In this document: positions 44,948 to 53,631 of the stretch, piece by piece
How positions within the stretch are numbered: the stretch's first letter is position 1
Layout of the letters: each line of letters begins with the position of its first letter
Source of the DNA: Stappia sp. 28M-7
Lineage (GTDB): Bacteria > Pseudomonadota > Alphaproteobacteria > Rhizobiales > Stappiaceae
Length of the DNA stretch: 64,000 nucleotides
NCBI RefSeq assembly: GCF_014252955.1
Contig: NZ_JACMIA010000001.1
Coordinates: 620,001 to 684,000, forward strand
Direction: 5' to 3'
Position numbers and translations under genes: made by a program
The notes under the pieces: generated by a model
Databases searched by the model: none
What the model was told of the DNA's origin: nothing
The model's input: the letters and a program-made list of their open reading frames with translations, nothing else

Positions 44948-45619
44948 ATGGCAGCACTCGTACTGATAGCCGAAGACGACCAGGAGATTTCAGCGATCCT
45001 CGACGCCTATCTCGTGCGCGAAGGATTCCGGACGGTGCAGGCGCGCGACGGGCGCACGGCGCTGGAACTGCACCTCGCCTTGAAGCCGGATCTCGTTCTT
45101 CTCGACGTCACCATGCCGCGCCTCGACGGATGGGAGGTCCTGGCGGAACTGCGGCGACGCGGCACCACGCCTGCCATCATGATCACCGCGCTCGACCAGG
45201 ACATCGACCGGCTGCAGGGTCTGCGCATCGGCGCAGACGACTATGTGGTCAAGCCCTTCAACCCGATCGAGGTTGTCGCGCGGGCGAAGGCGGTGCTCCG
45301 CCGGTCGGGCTTGGCCAGTGCCGCGGGCGTGCTGCGCGTCGGCGGCCTGGCAATCGATCTCGACGCCTACCGGGCGAGTTTCGACGAGGTGCCGGTTCCG
45401 CTGACGCTGACCGAGTTCCGGATTCTCGCGCACATGGCACGCAACCCGACCAGGGTCTTCACGCGCGACGAACTGCTGGACGCCTGCCTGCCGGGCTCGG
45501 ATGCGCTCGACCGGACGGTGGACAGCCATCTCAGCAAGCTGCGGCGGAAGCTGGAGCAAGCGGGCGCGCTCGGCCTGCTGCCGGGCGTGCGCGGCGTCGG
45601 CTATCGCCTCTCGGCCTGA
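44948..45619 (+). CDS. OmpR/BaeR-type response regulator
   Basis: A two-domain DNA-binding response regulator of about 223 residues. Receiver: LIAEDDQEI with the acidic pair, LVLLDVTMPRLDGWEVL with the phosphoacceptor Asp, and DDYVVKPFNP with the conserved Lys. Output: OmpR winged helix (LTEFRILAHMARNPTRVFTRDELLD and DSHLSKLRRKLE). ATG 44948 is preferred as GGAG lies 6 bases upstream; ATG 44936 is also in frame. It is divergent from the efflux operon (153 bases) and followed by its sensor 4 bases later. It probably controls the pump, as AdeR/BaeR do. Confidence 0.93.
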   Translation: MAALVLIAEDDQEISAILDAYLVREGFRTVQARDGRTALELHLALKPDLVLLDVTMPRLDGWEVLAELRRRGTTPAIMITALDQDIDRLQGLRIGADDYVVKPFNPIEVVARAKAVLRRSGLASAAGVLRVGGLAIDLDAYRASFDEVPVPLTLTEFRILAHMARNPTRVFTRDELLDACLPGSDALDRTVDSHLSKLRRKLEQAGALGLLPGVRGVGYRLSA

Positions 45620-45623
45620 TGCC

Positions 45624-46730
45624 ATGAAGATGCGCGCGGGCCTGAGCCGACAGATCCTCCTTGCCATGTCCGCTATCACCGTGGTGGCCGGGCTGCTCGT
45701 CTTCTTCGGCACCTATCTCGCCTATACGGCGATCATCGCCTTCTATCCCCGGCTCGACACGGAGAGCGAGTGGCTCACGGCAACGGATCTCACGATCCTG
45801 GGCGCCGCCATCCTCGTTGCCCTGCCGATTGCCGCCGTCGTGGCCATGCGTCTTGCCCGCCGCATATTGGAGCCCCTGGAAACGTTGGCCCAAAGTGCCC
45901 GGCGGATCGCCGACGGCGACCTGTCGGTGCGGGTCCAGCCCGGCGACCGCTCGCTTGGTGAGACCGCCGGCCTGATCGACGACTTCAATTCCATGGCCCA
46001 ACGGCTCGAGGACATGGCCACGGACATGGCGCTGTGGAACGCCACCATCGCGCACGAGCTGCGCACGCCGCTCACCATCCTGAAAGGCCGCCTCCAAGGC
46101 ATGATCGACGGGGTGTTCGAACCGGACGAGCGCTCGCTCCGCGGCCTGATCCTCCAGGTCGACAGTCTGGCGCGGCTGGTGGAGGACCTGCGGACGGTCA
46201 CGCTTGCCGATAGCGGGCATCTGGACCTCAACATCGAGCCGATACGTCTTGCGCGGGAGATCGAGCAGATCGCGGAGCTGCTGGCGCACGACCTGCACGA
46301 AGCCGGGTTCCACCTGAAGCTCGACCTGGAGGACGTGACCATCGCGGTCGATCCGACGCGCATCCGCCAGGCTTTGCTGGCTCTGGTCACCAATGCGCGG
46401 CGCTACGCCAACCGGGGCGCGATCACGATCACTCTTGCGGAAAGGGAAGGCGAGACGGTGCTCGGCGTCGCGGACGAGGGGCCGGGCCTCGAGCCCGAGA
46501 TGGCGACACGCGTCTTCGATCCCTTCGTGCGCGGAGATCCGACGCGCTCCCGCGAGCTGGGAGGCAGCGGGCTCGGGCTGTCGGTGGTGCGCGCGATCGT
46601 GGAGGCCCATGGCGGGCGGCTGCGCTACCGTCCCTCGGCAAGCGGCGGCGCGCTGTTCGAGATGGTCTTCAAGGCCGCCGCCCAGGCCCCCGGCACGAGA
46701 ACCGGAGAAATAGCGCCCGCCCGCCAATGA
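45624..46730 (+). CDS. Sensor histidine kinase paired with the efflux regulator
   Basis: A 368-residue membrane kinase. Two membrane segments (about 8-30 and 55-75) enclose a very short periplasmic loop (about 25 residues), so it likely senses membrane or cytoplasmic signals. A HAMP linker follows (RILEPLETLAQSARRIADGDLS). The phosphoacceptor box is ATIAHELRTPLTILKGRLQ, and the ATPase boxes are LVTNARRY, DEGPGL and GGSGLGLSVVRAI. It starts 4 bases after the regulator stop; ATG 45624 is favoured. BaeS/AdeS-like in layout. Confidence 0.93.
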   Translation: MKMRAGLSRQILLAMSAITVVAGLLVFFGTYLAYTAIIAFYPRLDTESEWLTATDLTILGAAILVALPIAAVVAMRLARRILEPLETLAQSARRIADGDLSVRVQPGDRSLGETAGLIDDFNSMAQRLEDMATDMALWNATIAHELRTPLTILKGRLQGMIDGVFEPDERSLRGLILQVDSLARLVEDLRTVTLADSGHLDLNIEPIRLAREIEQIAELLAHDLHEAGFHLKLDLEDVTIAVDPTRIRQALLALVTNARRYANRGAITITLAEREGETVLGVADEGPGLEPEMATRVFDPFVRGDPTRSRELGGSGLGLSVVRAIVEAHGGRLRYRPSASGGALFEMVFKAAAQAPGTRTGEIAPARQ

Positions 46731-46756
46731 GGCGGCCCGGCGAGATCTTGCACGGT

Positions 46757-47395
46757 TCAGCCGGTTTTGGCCTTCGCCCCCGCCAGCAGCCGGGTCGCCA
46801 GCTTGTGGGTCTGCCTGGTCCCCCGCTCGTCGAGGTTCCAGTCGGCAGCGGCTCGTTCGACCAGCGCGGGATGCTTCTTGCTGATGTCCCGCAGCGCGTT
46901 TCCGACCGACTTTCTGAGATACTCGCTGTCATCGTTCCGGAACCGGCAGAGGAACCCGATGGCGACCTCCGGATGATCGCGGAAGTAGGGGCGGCCCGTC
47001 CAGATCCGGAGCCCCTCCGTCACCGCGCGGCGCACATTGGCGGATGGATCGGCGAGCCAGTCGGCGATGACGGGAAGGGCGGCCTCGTATCCCCTGTCCG
47101 AGCAATAGCGGTCGAACGCCTTGGCGAGGATTTCCTGAACCCGCCAGTCGCTGTCGAGACTGACCTGCTCCCTCAAGATCTGCAGCGCCTGCTGGTCCAA
47201 TGCCGCCTGCCTGCCGAGGAGGAATGTTCCGATGCAGCGCGCCTGCGCGACATCCGAGCTCAGCAGCTGAAGAGCCACGTCCCTTGCCTCCGCAACGGAG
47301 GAGCGTGCGTGGATCTCGTCGGCTGCCGCCTCCAGGTCCTTGAAGCCATGCTGGGTTTTCCTCGAGCGCTCCACGAGCTGCTGAACGGTCTGCAT
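46757..47395 (-). CDS. DNA alkylation repair (AlkD/HEAT-like) protein
   Basis: A 212-residue, all-helical protein of HEAT-like repeats: YLRKSVGNALRDISKKHPALV and SANVRRAVTEGLRIWTGRPYF are typical of the AlkC/AlkD group. Members remove alkylated bases, but many HEAT-repeat relatives are inactive, so glycosylase activity is inferred. A longer frame to 47461 exists; ATG 47395 (MQTVQQLVERSRK) is chosen as a compact start. It is convergent with the sensor kinase gene (27 bases apart). Confidence 0.82.
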   Translation of the reverse strand: MQTVQQLVERSRKTQHGFKDLEAAADEIHARSSVAEARDVALQLLSSDVAQARCIGTFLLGRQAALDQQALQILREQVSLDSDWRVQEILAKAFDRYCSDRGYEAALPVIADWLADPSANVRRAVTEGLRIWTGRPYFRDHPEVAIGFLCRFRNDDSEYLRKSVGNALRDISKKHPALVERAAADWNLDERGTRQTHKLATRLLAGAKAKTG

Positions 47396-47554
47396 GTGCT
47401 TGAAGGTTCCTGTGGTGGTGCTGGCGGGCCCGTCTGCAAAGTCCGGCCTCGATCTGTGCATCCTACACCGCGCCGGAGACAGGGCGATTGATCCATGTCG
47501 AATGGTGGAGGGATCCTCGATGCGGAAGCGCGGACGGCAGGCCAGGGACGGCGC

Positions 47555-48235
47555 TCAGTCGGCAAATGCGACCCAGCCGCGAAACGAGAAGGCGGCATAG
47601 AAGAGCGCCGGCGCCGCAAAGCCGGCCTGGCGCAAGAGCGCTTCCTCCTCGGCCGGGGAGAGCAGCGGCAGGCGGGCGGCCATGGTCTTTGCCGAGGAGA
47701 GTCCCTGCTCAGGCTCCGCGCCGCTCCGCCTTGGAAAAGCGATCGAGCGGGCCAGCCAACGCTCCGCATCGCCGTCCGGCGCGGCGTGATGCGCGGTGAC
47801 GAGTGCGGCTCCAGGTGTCAGCCGCCGGCGAATTTCCCGGAGCGTGTGCAACCGCTCGGCCCGATCCAGAAAGTGCAGCGTCAGCAGGCATGTCGCGCCG
47901 CTGAAAGGACCGGCCGGTGCCCCGTCGACCGTACCTTCCACAAGCTCGACGCGGTCGGCATGGGCAGTGCATGTCCGCCGTGCGATGTCGAGCATGGCGG
48001 GCGAGGGATCGACGCCCGTGAAGCGCCAGTCGGGCCGCGCCTGCGCCATCGCATCGAGCTCCAGCCCGCCGCCTGCACCGACCACCAGGATACGCGCCGG
48101 GCCCGGCGCGCGCTCGCTGAGCAGAAGGGCCGTCATCCGGTGGAGATCGGCCAGTCCCGGCACCTTGGCCAGGGTTTCCTCAGGATAGCTGGCGACGGCG
48201 GCCGGGTTCGTGAACGGCGTGGAGTGTGTGCTCAT
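47555..48235 (-). CDS. Class I SAM-dependent methyltransferase
   Basis: A 226-residue methyltransferase. The SAM-binding glycine motif is ILVVGAGGGLELDAMA (about 50-65), followed by FTGVDPSPAMLDIA with the acidic loop, and TCLLTLHFL as motif IV/post. The N-terminal YPEETLAKVPGL resembles small-molecule methylases. Its substrate is not apparent. It is divergent from an Rrf2-family regulator with a clear dyad between them, so it is probably controlled by that regulator. Confidence 0.88.
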   Translation of the reverse strand: MSTHSTPFTNPAAVASYPEETLAKVPGLADLHRMTALLLSERAPGPARILVVGAGGGLELDAMAQARPDWRFTGVDPSPAMLDIARRTCTAHADRVELVEGTVDGAPAGPFSGATCLLTLHFLDRAERLHTLREIRRRLTPGAALVTAHHAAPDGDAERWLARSIAFPRRSGAEPEQGLSSAKTMAARLPLLSPAEEEALLRQAGFAAPALFYAAFSFRGWVAFAD

Positions 48236-48317
48236 GTTTGTGCCTCGAAGACCACCGGCCGATACATCGCCAAAGCCGCCGCCGCCGATGGCGAGGGCGT
48301 CAAACGTATCAGTTGAA

Positions 48318-48346
48318 GATACATAATTGCGGACATCTCATGTATC
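48318..48346. promoter_or_regulatory. Dyad operator between methyltransferase and Rrf2 gene
   Basis: GATACAT (48318-48324) and ATGTATC (48340-48346) form a 7-bp inverted repeat with a 15-base spacer in the 184-base divergent region. A further GTATC/GATAC dyad overlaps it on the left. Likely Rrf2 binding sites. Confidence 0.55.
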
Positions 48347-48419
48347 AAGATCTGTTACATGATATTCTCGGGATCTCGAGGGGGTGCATGCTGCACGCGA
48401 GCACGGAGGCGGGGAAGGC

Positions 48420-48863
48420 ATGAACAAGGACACCAGGCTCTCGGACGTGCTGCATGTGCTGCTGCATATGGGGCAGTTCGACGAAGCGTTGACCTCGGAT
48501 GTGCTGGCCAGAAGCATGGGGACGAACCCTGCAGTGTTTCGCAGGACGATGGCGGGCCTGCGGGATGCGGGCTACGTCAAGTCGGGAAAGGGCCATGGCG
48601 GCGGCTGGCAGCTGGCGCGCCCGCTCAAGGAGATCACCTTGCTCGCGGTCTACGAGGCGCTCGGCCGCCCGACCTTGTTCGCGATGGGAAACCGCAGCGA
48701 TCATCCCGACTGCCTGGTGCAGAAGGCCGTAAACACCGCGCTTTCGGACACGATGAGGCAGGCCGAGGGCCTGTTCCTCGCACGGTTCGCTGAAGTGACG
48801 CTGGATATGCTGGCGCCGTCACGGCCGGTGCCGCTGGCCGTCCATGGGGCCGGGCCGGCCTGA
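48420..48863 (+). CDS. Rrf2-family transcriptional regulator
   Basis: A 147-residue regulator. The N-terminal winged helix includes LTSDVLARSMGTNPAVFRRTMAGLRDAGYVKSGKGHGGGWQLARP, the Rrf2 HTH. One cysteine (in HPDCLVQ) is present where iron-sulfur Rrf2 proteins have three, so it is of the YwnA-like, cluster-free type. ATG 48420 follows GGGGAAGG. It is divergent from the methyltransferase. Confidence 0.9.
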   Translation: MNKDTRLSDVLHVLLHMGQFDEALTSDVLARSMGTNPAVFRRTMAGLRDAGYVKSGKGHGGGWQLARPLKEITLLAVYEALGRPTLFAMGNRSDHPDCLVQKAVNTALSDTMRQAEGLFLARFAEVTLDMLAPSRPVPLAVHGAGPA

Positions 48864-49346
48864 GCGTTTGGATACACTGCGCGAGCGGGCCGGCAAGCGG
48901 GGGCTTGCCGGCGCGCGGCGCACTTGATCGGCAAGGACCTGCTCTGCGCCGCCGGCCGGCTTGGCCCTTGCCTGGTGATAGAGCCGGTTCCAATGGTTCC
49001 GCAGGCCGTCGTGCTCGCCTACCTTGAGGATCTTGCCGAGCAGCAGGAAATTCCGGCGCTGGGGAATGTGGATGCCCCGCCGCCAGTTGCGCAGGTTCTT
49101 CACCGCCGTGACGAAAGCGGCCGGGGTCCGGTTGCCGCTCGCCGCGCACAGCGCATCGGCTAGGTGCATGTTGTCGAGATAACCGCACTCCCTACACAGC
49201 GCATCCAGCAGGTCGTGCCAATGCCGGTACGCCGTCCAGTTCCTTGACGCCAATATTACGCTCCTCAAACCAGGCGAGTTCGCCGGGAGCATAAAGGCAG
49301 GTATCTGATATATCGAGGCAATCGCCCGATTTTTTCGCTTTCCCAA
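48819..49346 (-). CDS. Hypothetical protein, tentative
   Basis: A 175-codon open frame of unknown function. The middle, HLADALCAASGNRTPAAFVTAVKNLRNWRRGIHIPQRRNFLLLGKIL, looks like a helical DNA-binding (XRE-like) region. The C-terminal ~35 residues are probably shadow, since they overlap the Rrf2 gene's 3' end by 45 bases. An overlapping 92-codon frame (49192-49470, minus) covers the N-terminal area, so either the start lies elsewhere or the gene is damaged. Confidence 0.4.
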   Translation of the reverse strand: MGKRKNRAIASIYQIPAFMLPANSPGLRSVILASRNWTAYRHWHDLLDALCRECGYLDNMHLADALCAASGNRTPAAFVTAVKNLRNWRRGIHIPQRRNFLLLGKILKVGEHDGLRNHWNRLYHQARAKPAGGAEQVLADQVRRAPASPRLPARSRSVSKRSGRPGPMDGQRHRP

Positions 49347-49405
49347 GACATCTCGTCCGTTCCGCGCCGGCCCGTTTCAGGAAAGCCGCATCGGTGAATT
49401 GTGTT

Positions 49406-49420
49406 TGTAACAGTATAACA
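49406..49420 (+). promoter_or_regulatory. Possible Zur box before the AztD-ZinT gene
   Basis: TGTAACAGTATAACA has the right half (TATAACA) identical to the alphaproteobacterial Zur palindrome TGTTATA-N-TATAACA and four of seven matches in the left half. It lies about 133 bases before the start of a zinc-protein gene, which supports zinc regulation. A second AT-rich segment (ACGTAATAACATAACA) follows it. Confidence 0.45.
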
Positions 49421-49552
49421 TCATTGACGGACGTAATAACATAACATAGTCGGTCATGAAGGCGCCGCACGGCGCCTCCCCGGGCAGGTACCGAAAGGCC
49501 GGTTCCCCAGACGGCCGGCCACCGAACAGCCGGTCACCGAAGGAGACACGAC

Positions 49553-51370
49553 ATGTTGCGACGACTAGGCTTCACCACGGGCGTTGCGCTCGTACTCACG
49601 GGCGCGGCCCTGGCGCAGGATGCGCCGAAGGATCCGGAGGACGTGACGCTCTATCGCGTCTTCGTGGGCGATCATGCCGATGCGAAGGTGACGGCCTTCG
49701 ACCTCGACAAGCCGGACAATCGCTGGAGCTTCGAGACAAGCGGCCAGAACAAGCTCTACGGCGTCAACAACGGCGCGGCCGTGGTCGCCATCCAGTCCGA
49801 CAGCGATACGGTGCATTTCTTCAAGAGCGGCATCAAACTCGACTCCCACGGCGACCATTCCGACATCGAGATCACCGATCCGGCGGCGCTTGAGGAGACC
49901 TTGAGCGGGCCGCGTCCGTTCCACCTGATCGACCATCACGGCAAGCTGGCGATCAATTTCGACCGCGGCGGCTATGCCGAGATCGTCGTGGCCAACGAGC
50001 TGTCGCACGGCGAGCTGGAGAGCCGCCGTATCCCGCAGGCGCGCGCCCATCACGGTTTCGTCGCGCCTCTCGGCAAGGGATGGGTGACGACGGTCGCCTC
50101 CGATGCGCCGGTCGAAGGCGACGCGGCTCCGGCACGACTCGGCCTGCAGGCGATTGCGGCCGACGGCACGCCTGTCGGCGAGGTCGCGACCTGCACCGGC
50201 ATTCACGGCGAGGCCTTTTCCGGCGCCTATCTGGCGGCCGGCTGCAAGGAAGGTGTGCTGACGGTGACGCCCGACCGCGACGGGCTGAAATTCGCGATGC
50301 TGGACTATCCGGCCGATCTGCCGGCCGGCAAGACCACGGGCACGCTGCTCGGGGCGAAGAGCATGCAGGCCTTCCTCGGCAATTACGGCGCGGACGGTCT
50401 TGTCGTCATCGATCCGGTCGACGAGCCGCATTTCCGTCATGTCGCCTTGCCGTTCCGCCGCATCGACTTCGCGCTCGATCCGGCCGACGCCCGCTACGGC
50501 TATGTCTTGACGGAGGACGGCACGCTGCACCGGCTCGACATGCTGGGCGCCGCGCTGATCGAGGGCGCAAAGGTGACCGAGCCCTATTCCATGGACGGGC
50601 ACTGGAACGATCCTCGCCCGCGGATCGCCATGGCCGGCGACGAGATCGTCATCAGCGATCCGAGGGCCGCCCTGGTCCGCCGGATCTCCAAGGACACGCT
50701 TGCGGAGATCGGCACGGTCGCGGTCGAGGGCATGCCCTACAACATCGCCGTCGTCGGAGGCAGCGGCAAGGCCCATGACAAGGCCCATGACAAGAGCGAC
50801 GACCACGCCCATGCGCAAGGCCACAGCCATGGCGACGAGCAGATCTACAAGGGTTACTTCGAGGACAGCCAGATCGCGGATCGGCCGCTGTCCGACTATG
50901 CCGGCGACTGGCAGTCGGTCTATCCCTACCTGCAGGACGGCACGCTGGACCCGGTGATGGCGCACAAGGCCGAAAGCGGCGACAAGAGTGCCGAGGAGTA
51001 CAAGGCCTATTACGAGGTGGGCTACCGCACCGACGTCGAGCGGATCACCATCGAAGGCGACACGGTCACCTTCTACAGGAACGGCGAGCCGACCTCGGCC
51101 CGCTATACCAGCGACGGCTATGAGGTGCTGACCTACAAGAAGGGAAATCGCGGCGTGCGCTTCATCTTCAAGAAGAGCGAAGGCGACGAGGCGGCGCCGC
51201 AGTACATCCAGTTCAGCGACCACCGGATCGCGCCGGCAAAGACCGATCACTATCACCTGTATTGGGGAGAGGATCGCGCCGCCGTTCTGGAAGAGCTGAC
51301 GAACTGGCCGACCTACTACCCGTCCGGGCTTTCGGCCGGGGATATCGTCCGGGAGATGACCGCGCACTGA
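49553..51370 (+). CDS. AztD-type zinc metallochaperone fused to ZinT
   Basis: A 605-residue secreted protein. Signal peptide 1-22 (ending ALAQ). Residues about 25-400 are a beta-propeller resembling AztD, the periplasmic zinc chaperone for AztC uptake. A His/Asp-rich linker (about 405-428; KAHDKAHDKSDDHAHAQ, then HSHGDEQ) leads to a complete ZinT/YodA domain (about 430-605): IYKGYFEDSQIADRPLSDYAGDWQSVYPYLQ, and the metal-site DHYHLYWG. It probably binds and hands over Zn2+ in the periplasm. No aztABC transporter genes are adjacent. A candidate Zur box lies upstream and a strong terminator downstream. Confidence 0.9.
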   Translation: MLRRLGFTTGVALVLTGAALAQDAPKDPEDVTLYRVFVGDHADAKVTAFDLDKPDNRWSFETSGQNKLYGVNNGAAVVAIQSDSDTVHFFKSGIKLDSHGDHSDIEITDPAALEETLSGPRPFHLIDHHGKLAINFDRGGYAEIVVANELSHGELESRRIPQARAHHGFVAPLGKGWVTTVASDAPVEGDAAPARLGLQAIAADGTPVGEVATCTGIHGEAFSGAYLAAGCKEGVLTVTPDRDGLKFAMLDYPADLPAGKTTGTLLGAKSMQAFLGNYGADGLVVIDPVDEPHFRHVALPFRRIDFALDPADARYGYVLTEDGTLHRLDMLGAALIEGAKVTEPYSMDGHWNDPRPRIAMAGDEIVISDPRAALVRRISKDTLAEIGTVAVEGMPYNIAVVGGSGKAHDKAHDKSDDHAHAQGHSHGDEQIYKGYFEDSQIADRPLSDYAGDWQSVYPYLQDGTLDPVMAHKAESGDKSAEEYKAYYEVGYRTDVERITIEGDTVTFYRNGEPTSARYTSDGYEVLTYKKGNRGVRFIFKKSEGDEAAPQYIQFSDHRIAPAKTDHYHLYWGEDRAAVLEELTNWPTYYPSGLSAGDIVREMTAH

Positions 51371-51394
51371 TCGCGCGTCGGATCATGCCTGTTG

Positions 51395-51425
51395 CGCCCG
51401 GCCGGCAACGGCCGGGCGTTTTCGT
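51395..51425 (+). terminator. Rho-independent terminator after AztD-ZinT gene
   Basis: A perfect 10-bp GC stem (51395-51404 with 51409-51418), GCAA tetraloop, then TTTTCGTT. It lies 25 bases after the stop, between this gene and the convergent ddl. Confidence 0.85.
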
Positions 51426-51436
51426 TCAGGAAACGT

Positions 51437-52507
51437 CTAGCGACCCGCGCGGGCAAGGCCGTGCTCGACCAGCCGGTCGATCAGCTCGGCGTAAGGCACG
51501 CCGCTGGCCGCCATCACCTTGGAATACATGCTGATATCGGTGAAGCCGGGGATGGTGTTGAGCTCGTTGACGAGGATGCGCAGGTCGGCGGTGACGAAGA
51601 AGTCCGCGCGGGCCATGCCGTCGCAGCCAAGCGCACGGAAGGCGCGTGCGGCCATGTCCAGCATCTCGGCCTCGACCTGCTCGGGAAGTTCGGTCGGCAC
51701 CATCAGGGCGGCCCCGTCCGCGTCGATATACTTGGCGTCGTAGCTGTAGAAGCCGTGGCTTTCGGCCGGCACGATCTCTCCCGGACGGGAGACGAACAGC
51801 GTGCCGTCGGGCCGCTCCAGCACGGCGCACTCGATCTCGCGGCCCTGGATGAACTCCTCGGCCAGCAGCTTGCGGTCGTGCCGGAAGCCCTCTTCCAGCG
51901 CTGCCGCGTAGCCTTCGGCGCTGGTGACCTTGCTGACGCCGACGGACGAGCCCTGGCGGGCCGGCTTGATGAATACCGGCAGGCCGAGCGTGCCGGTGAG
52001 CTCTTCGAAAGAGGGCACTGCGCCAGGATGCAGGGTCAGCGAACGGGCGGCGGACAGCCCGGCATCGCGGAACAGCCGCTTGGCGATGTCCTTGTCGAGC
52101 GCGGTGGCCGAGCCGAGAATGCCGCAGCCGGCCAGCGGCACGCCGGCGACTTCGGCAAGGCCCTGCACCGAGCCGTCCTCGCCGTGCAGCCCGTGCAGCA
52201 CCGGGAACAGGATGTCGATGGGGGGCAGGTCGGCGGCAGACCCTTCCGCGGAAAGCGCGAGCACGCGGCCGTTGCCGCCGGGAACGAGCAGAAGCTGCGT
52301 GCCGGTTTCGGGGCGGGCGAGCTTTCCGTCCTCGAAGCGGCTCAGCAGCCACGAGCCACGGGGGGAGACGTAAACCGGCACGGCATCGTATTTCGCAGGA
52401 TCCAGGGCGCTTATCACGTTGGTCGCCGACAGGATGGAAACGTCATGTTCGGCGGAACGTCCGCCGAAGAGCACGGCGATGCGCAGCTTGTTTGAAGAAG
52501 ATCCCAC
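51437..52507 (-). CDS. ddl: D-alanine-D-alanine ligase
   Basis: A 356-residue ATP-grasp enzyme joining two D-alanines for peptidoglycan precursors in the cytoplasm. Signatures: LFGGRSAEHDVSI near the N-terminus, HGLHGEDGSVQGL (His/Gly loop), FIKPARQGSSVGVSKV and ELNTIPGFTDISMYSK (metal-binding Glu/Asn). GTG at 52507 is the only suitable start. It stands alone, not in the division/cell-wall cluster, which suggests a second chromosomal ddl copy of VanA-like subfamily position (inference). Confidence 0.94.
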   Translation of the reverse strand: MGSSSNKLRIAVLFGGRSAEHDVSILSATNVISALDPAKYDAVPVYVSPRGSWLLSRFEDGKLARPETGTQLLLVPGGNGRVLALSAEGSAADLPPIDILFPVLHGLHGEDGSVQGLAEVAGVPLAGCGILGSATALDKDIAKRLFRDAGLSAARSLTLHPGAVPSFEELTGTLGLPVFIKPARQGSSVGVSKVTSAEGYAAALEEGFRHDRKLLAEEFIQGREIECAVLERPDGTLFVSRPGEIVPAESHGFYSYDAKYIDADGAALMVPTELPEQVEAEMLDMAARAFRALGCDGMARADFFVTADLRILVNELNTIPGFTDISMYSKVMAASGVPYAELIDRLVEHGLARAGR

Positions 52508-52647
52508 GTATGGCTCCAGGAAATCGGTAAAGGGGAAGGCTGAGGTTGCGAGAATGCCCAGCCTGTCCGCCGATCAGGTCAAATGCAAGGCAGGCGGGCG
52601 GCGGATGTGCTTCGGTGCCTGTTCAGTCGGATCTTGCCGGTGGAAAG

Positions 52648-53544
52648 TCAACGCCGGCCCTGGTCATGCAGGTGCCGGGCGAGGCGCTGCGCCGCATCCG
52701 GCAGCCGGCTGGTCGTGCTGACGCTGATGGCGAGATCGCGCCGGGCCCAGCCGTCGGACAGCGGCAGCACGGCGATGCCCGTGCCCTCCTTGTGCCGGTG
52801 CGCGGCCGCCTCGGGCAGGATGGCGATGCCGGCGCCCGCGCCGACCATCTGGCACATGGCGTCGAAGCTGGTGACGCGGGCACGCACCTTCAGCGTCTTG
52901 CCGATGCGCGCGGCGTGACCGGCGATATGCCGTTGCAGCGCGCTGCCGCGCGACAGGCAGACGAAGGGGCGCCCGACGATATCGGCAAAGGCGAGCGCGG
53001 TTTCGCCGGAGCCGGCCGCCTCCGATGCCGCGAAGGCGACGACCAGTCGATCCTCGCGAAAGGGGAGCTTTTCCAAGGCTTCGGGAAGCTCGGACGCCGA
53101 GGCGATGCCGAGATCCGCGTCGCCGGCGGAAATCGCCGCGCCGATGGCCGCGCTCTCCATCTCCTCCACGTCGACGCTGATCGCCGGGTTGGCGCGCAGG
53201 AACCCGGCAAGCAGCTCCGGCAGGTGCTCGCTCAAGGCGGCGGTGTTGGAAACGAGCCGCAGCGTCCCGGTCAGCCCGCGGGCGAAGGGGGCGAGCTCGC
53301 TGCGCATCGCCTCCGCCTGGCGCAGGATCAGCCGCGCGTGCCCGGCAAGGCACTCGCCGGCCTGTGCGGTAATGACGCCGTGGCGCTGGCGCACAAGCAG
53401 CGGCGCACCGAGCGTATCCTCCATGGCACGGATTCGGGCGCTGGCGGAGCCGACCGTTAGGTTCGACAGCTCGGCGCCATGGGTGATGCTGCCGGCGGAA
53501 ACGATGTTGAGGAACAGGCGAAGGTCGACCAGATCGAAACGCAT
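52648..53544 (-). CDS. LysR-family regulator
   Basis: A 298-residue LTTR. The N-terminal HTH is LRLFLNIVSAGSITHGAELSNLTVGSASARIRAMEDTLGAPL; the substrate-binding domain follows from about residue 90. It is divergent from the TSUP gene (87 bases apart), so it likely controls that exporter. Co-inducer unknown. Confidence 0.92.
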   Translation of the reverse strand: MRFDLVDLRLFLNIVSAGSITHGAELSNLTVGSASARIRAMEDTLGAPLLVRQRHGVITAQAGECLAGHARLILRQAEAMRSELAPFARGLTGTLRLVSNTAALSEHLPELLAGFLRANPAISVDVEEMESAAIGAAISAGDADLGIASASELPEALEKLPFREDRLVVAFAASEAAGSGETALAFADIVGRPFVCLSRGSALQRHIAGHAARIGKTLKVRARVTSFDAMCQMVGAGAGIAILPEAAAHRHKEGTGIAVLPLSDGWARRDLAISVSTTSRLPDAAQRLARHLHDQGRR

Positions 53545-53631
53545 GGGTCATCCCCAGCTTATGGATTTGCCAAAACCTAACTTTGAAACCTCCGCATTGC
53601 GAGCCCGCGGCGTTTGGCGCAGGTTCGCCGC

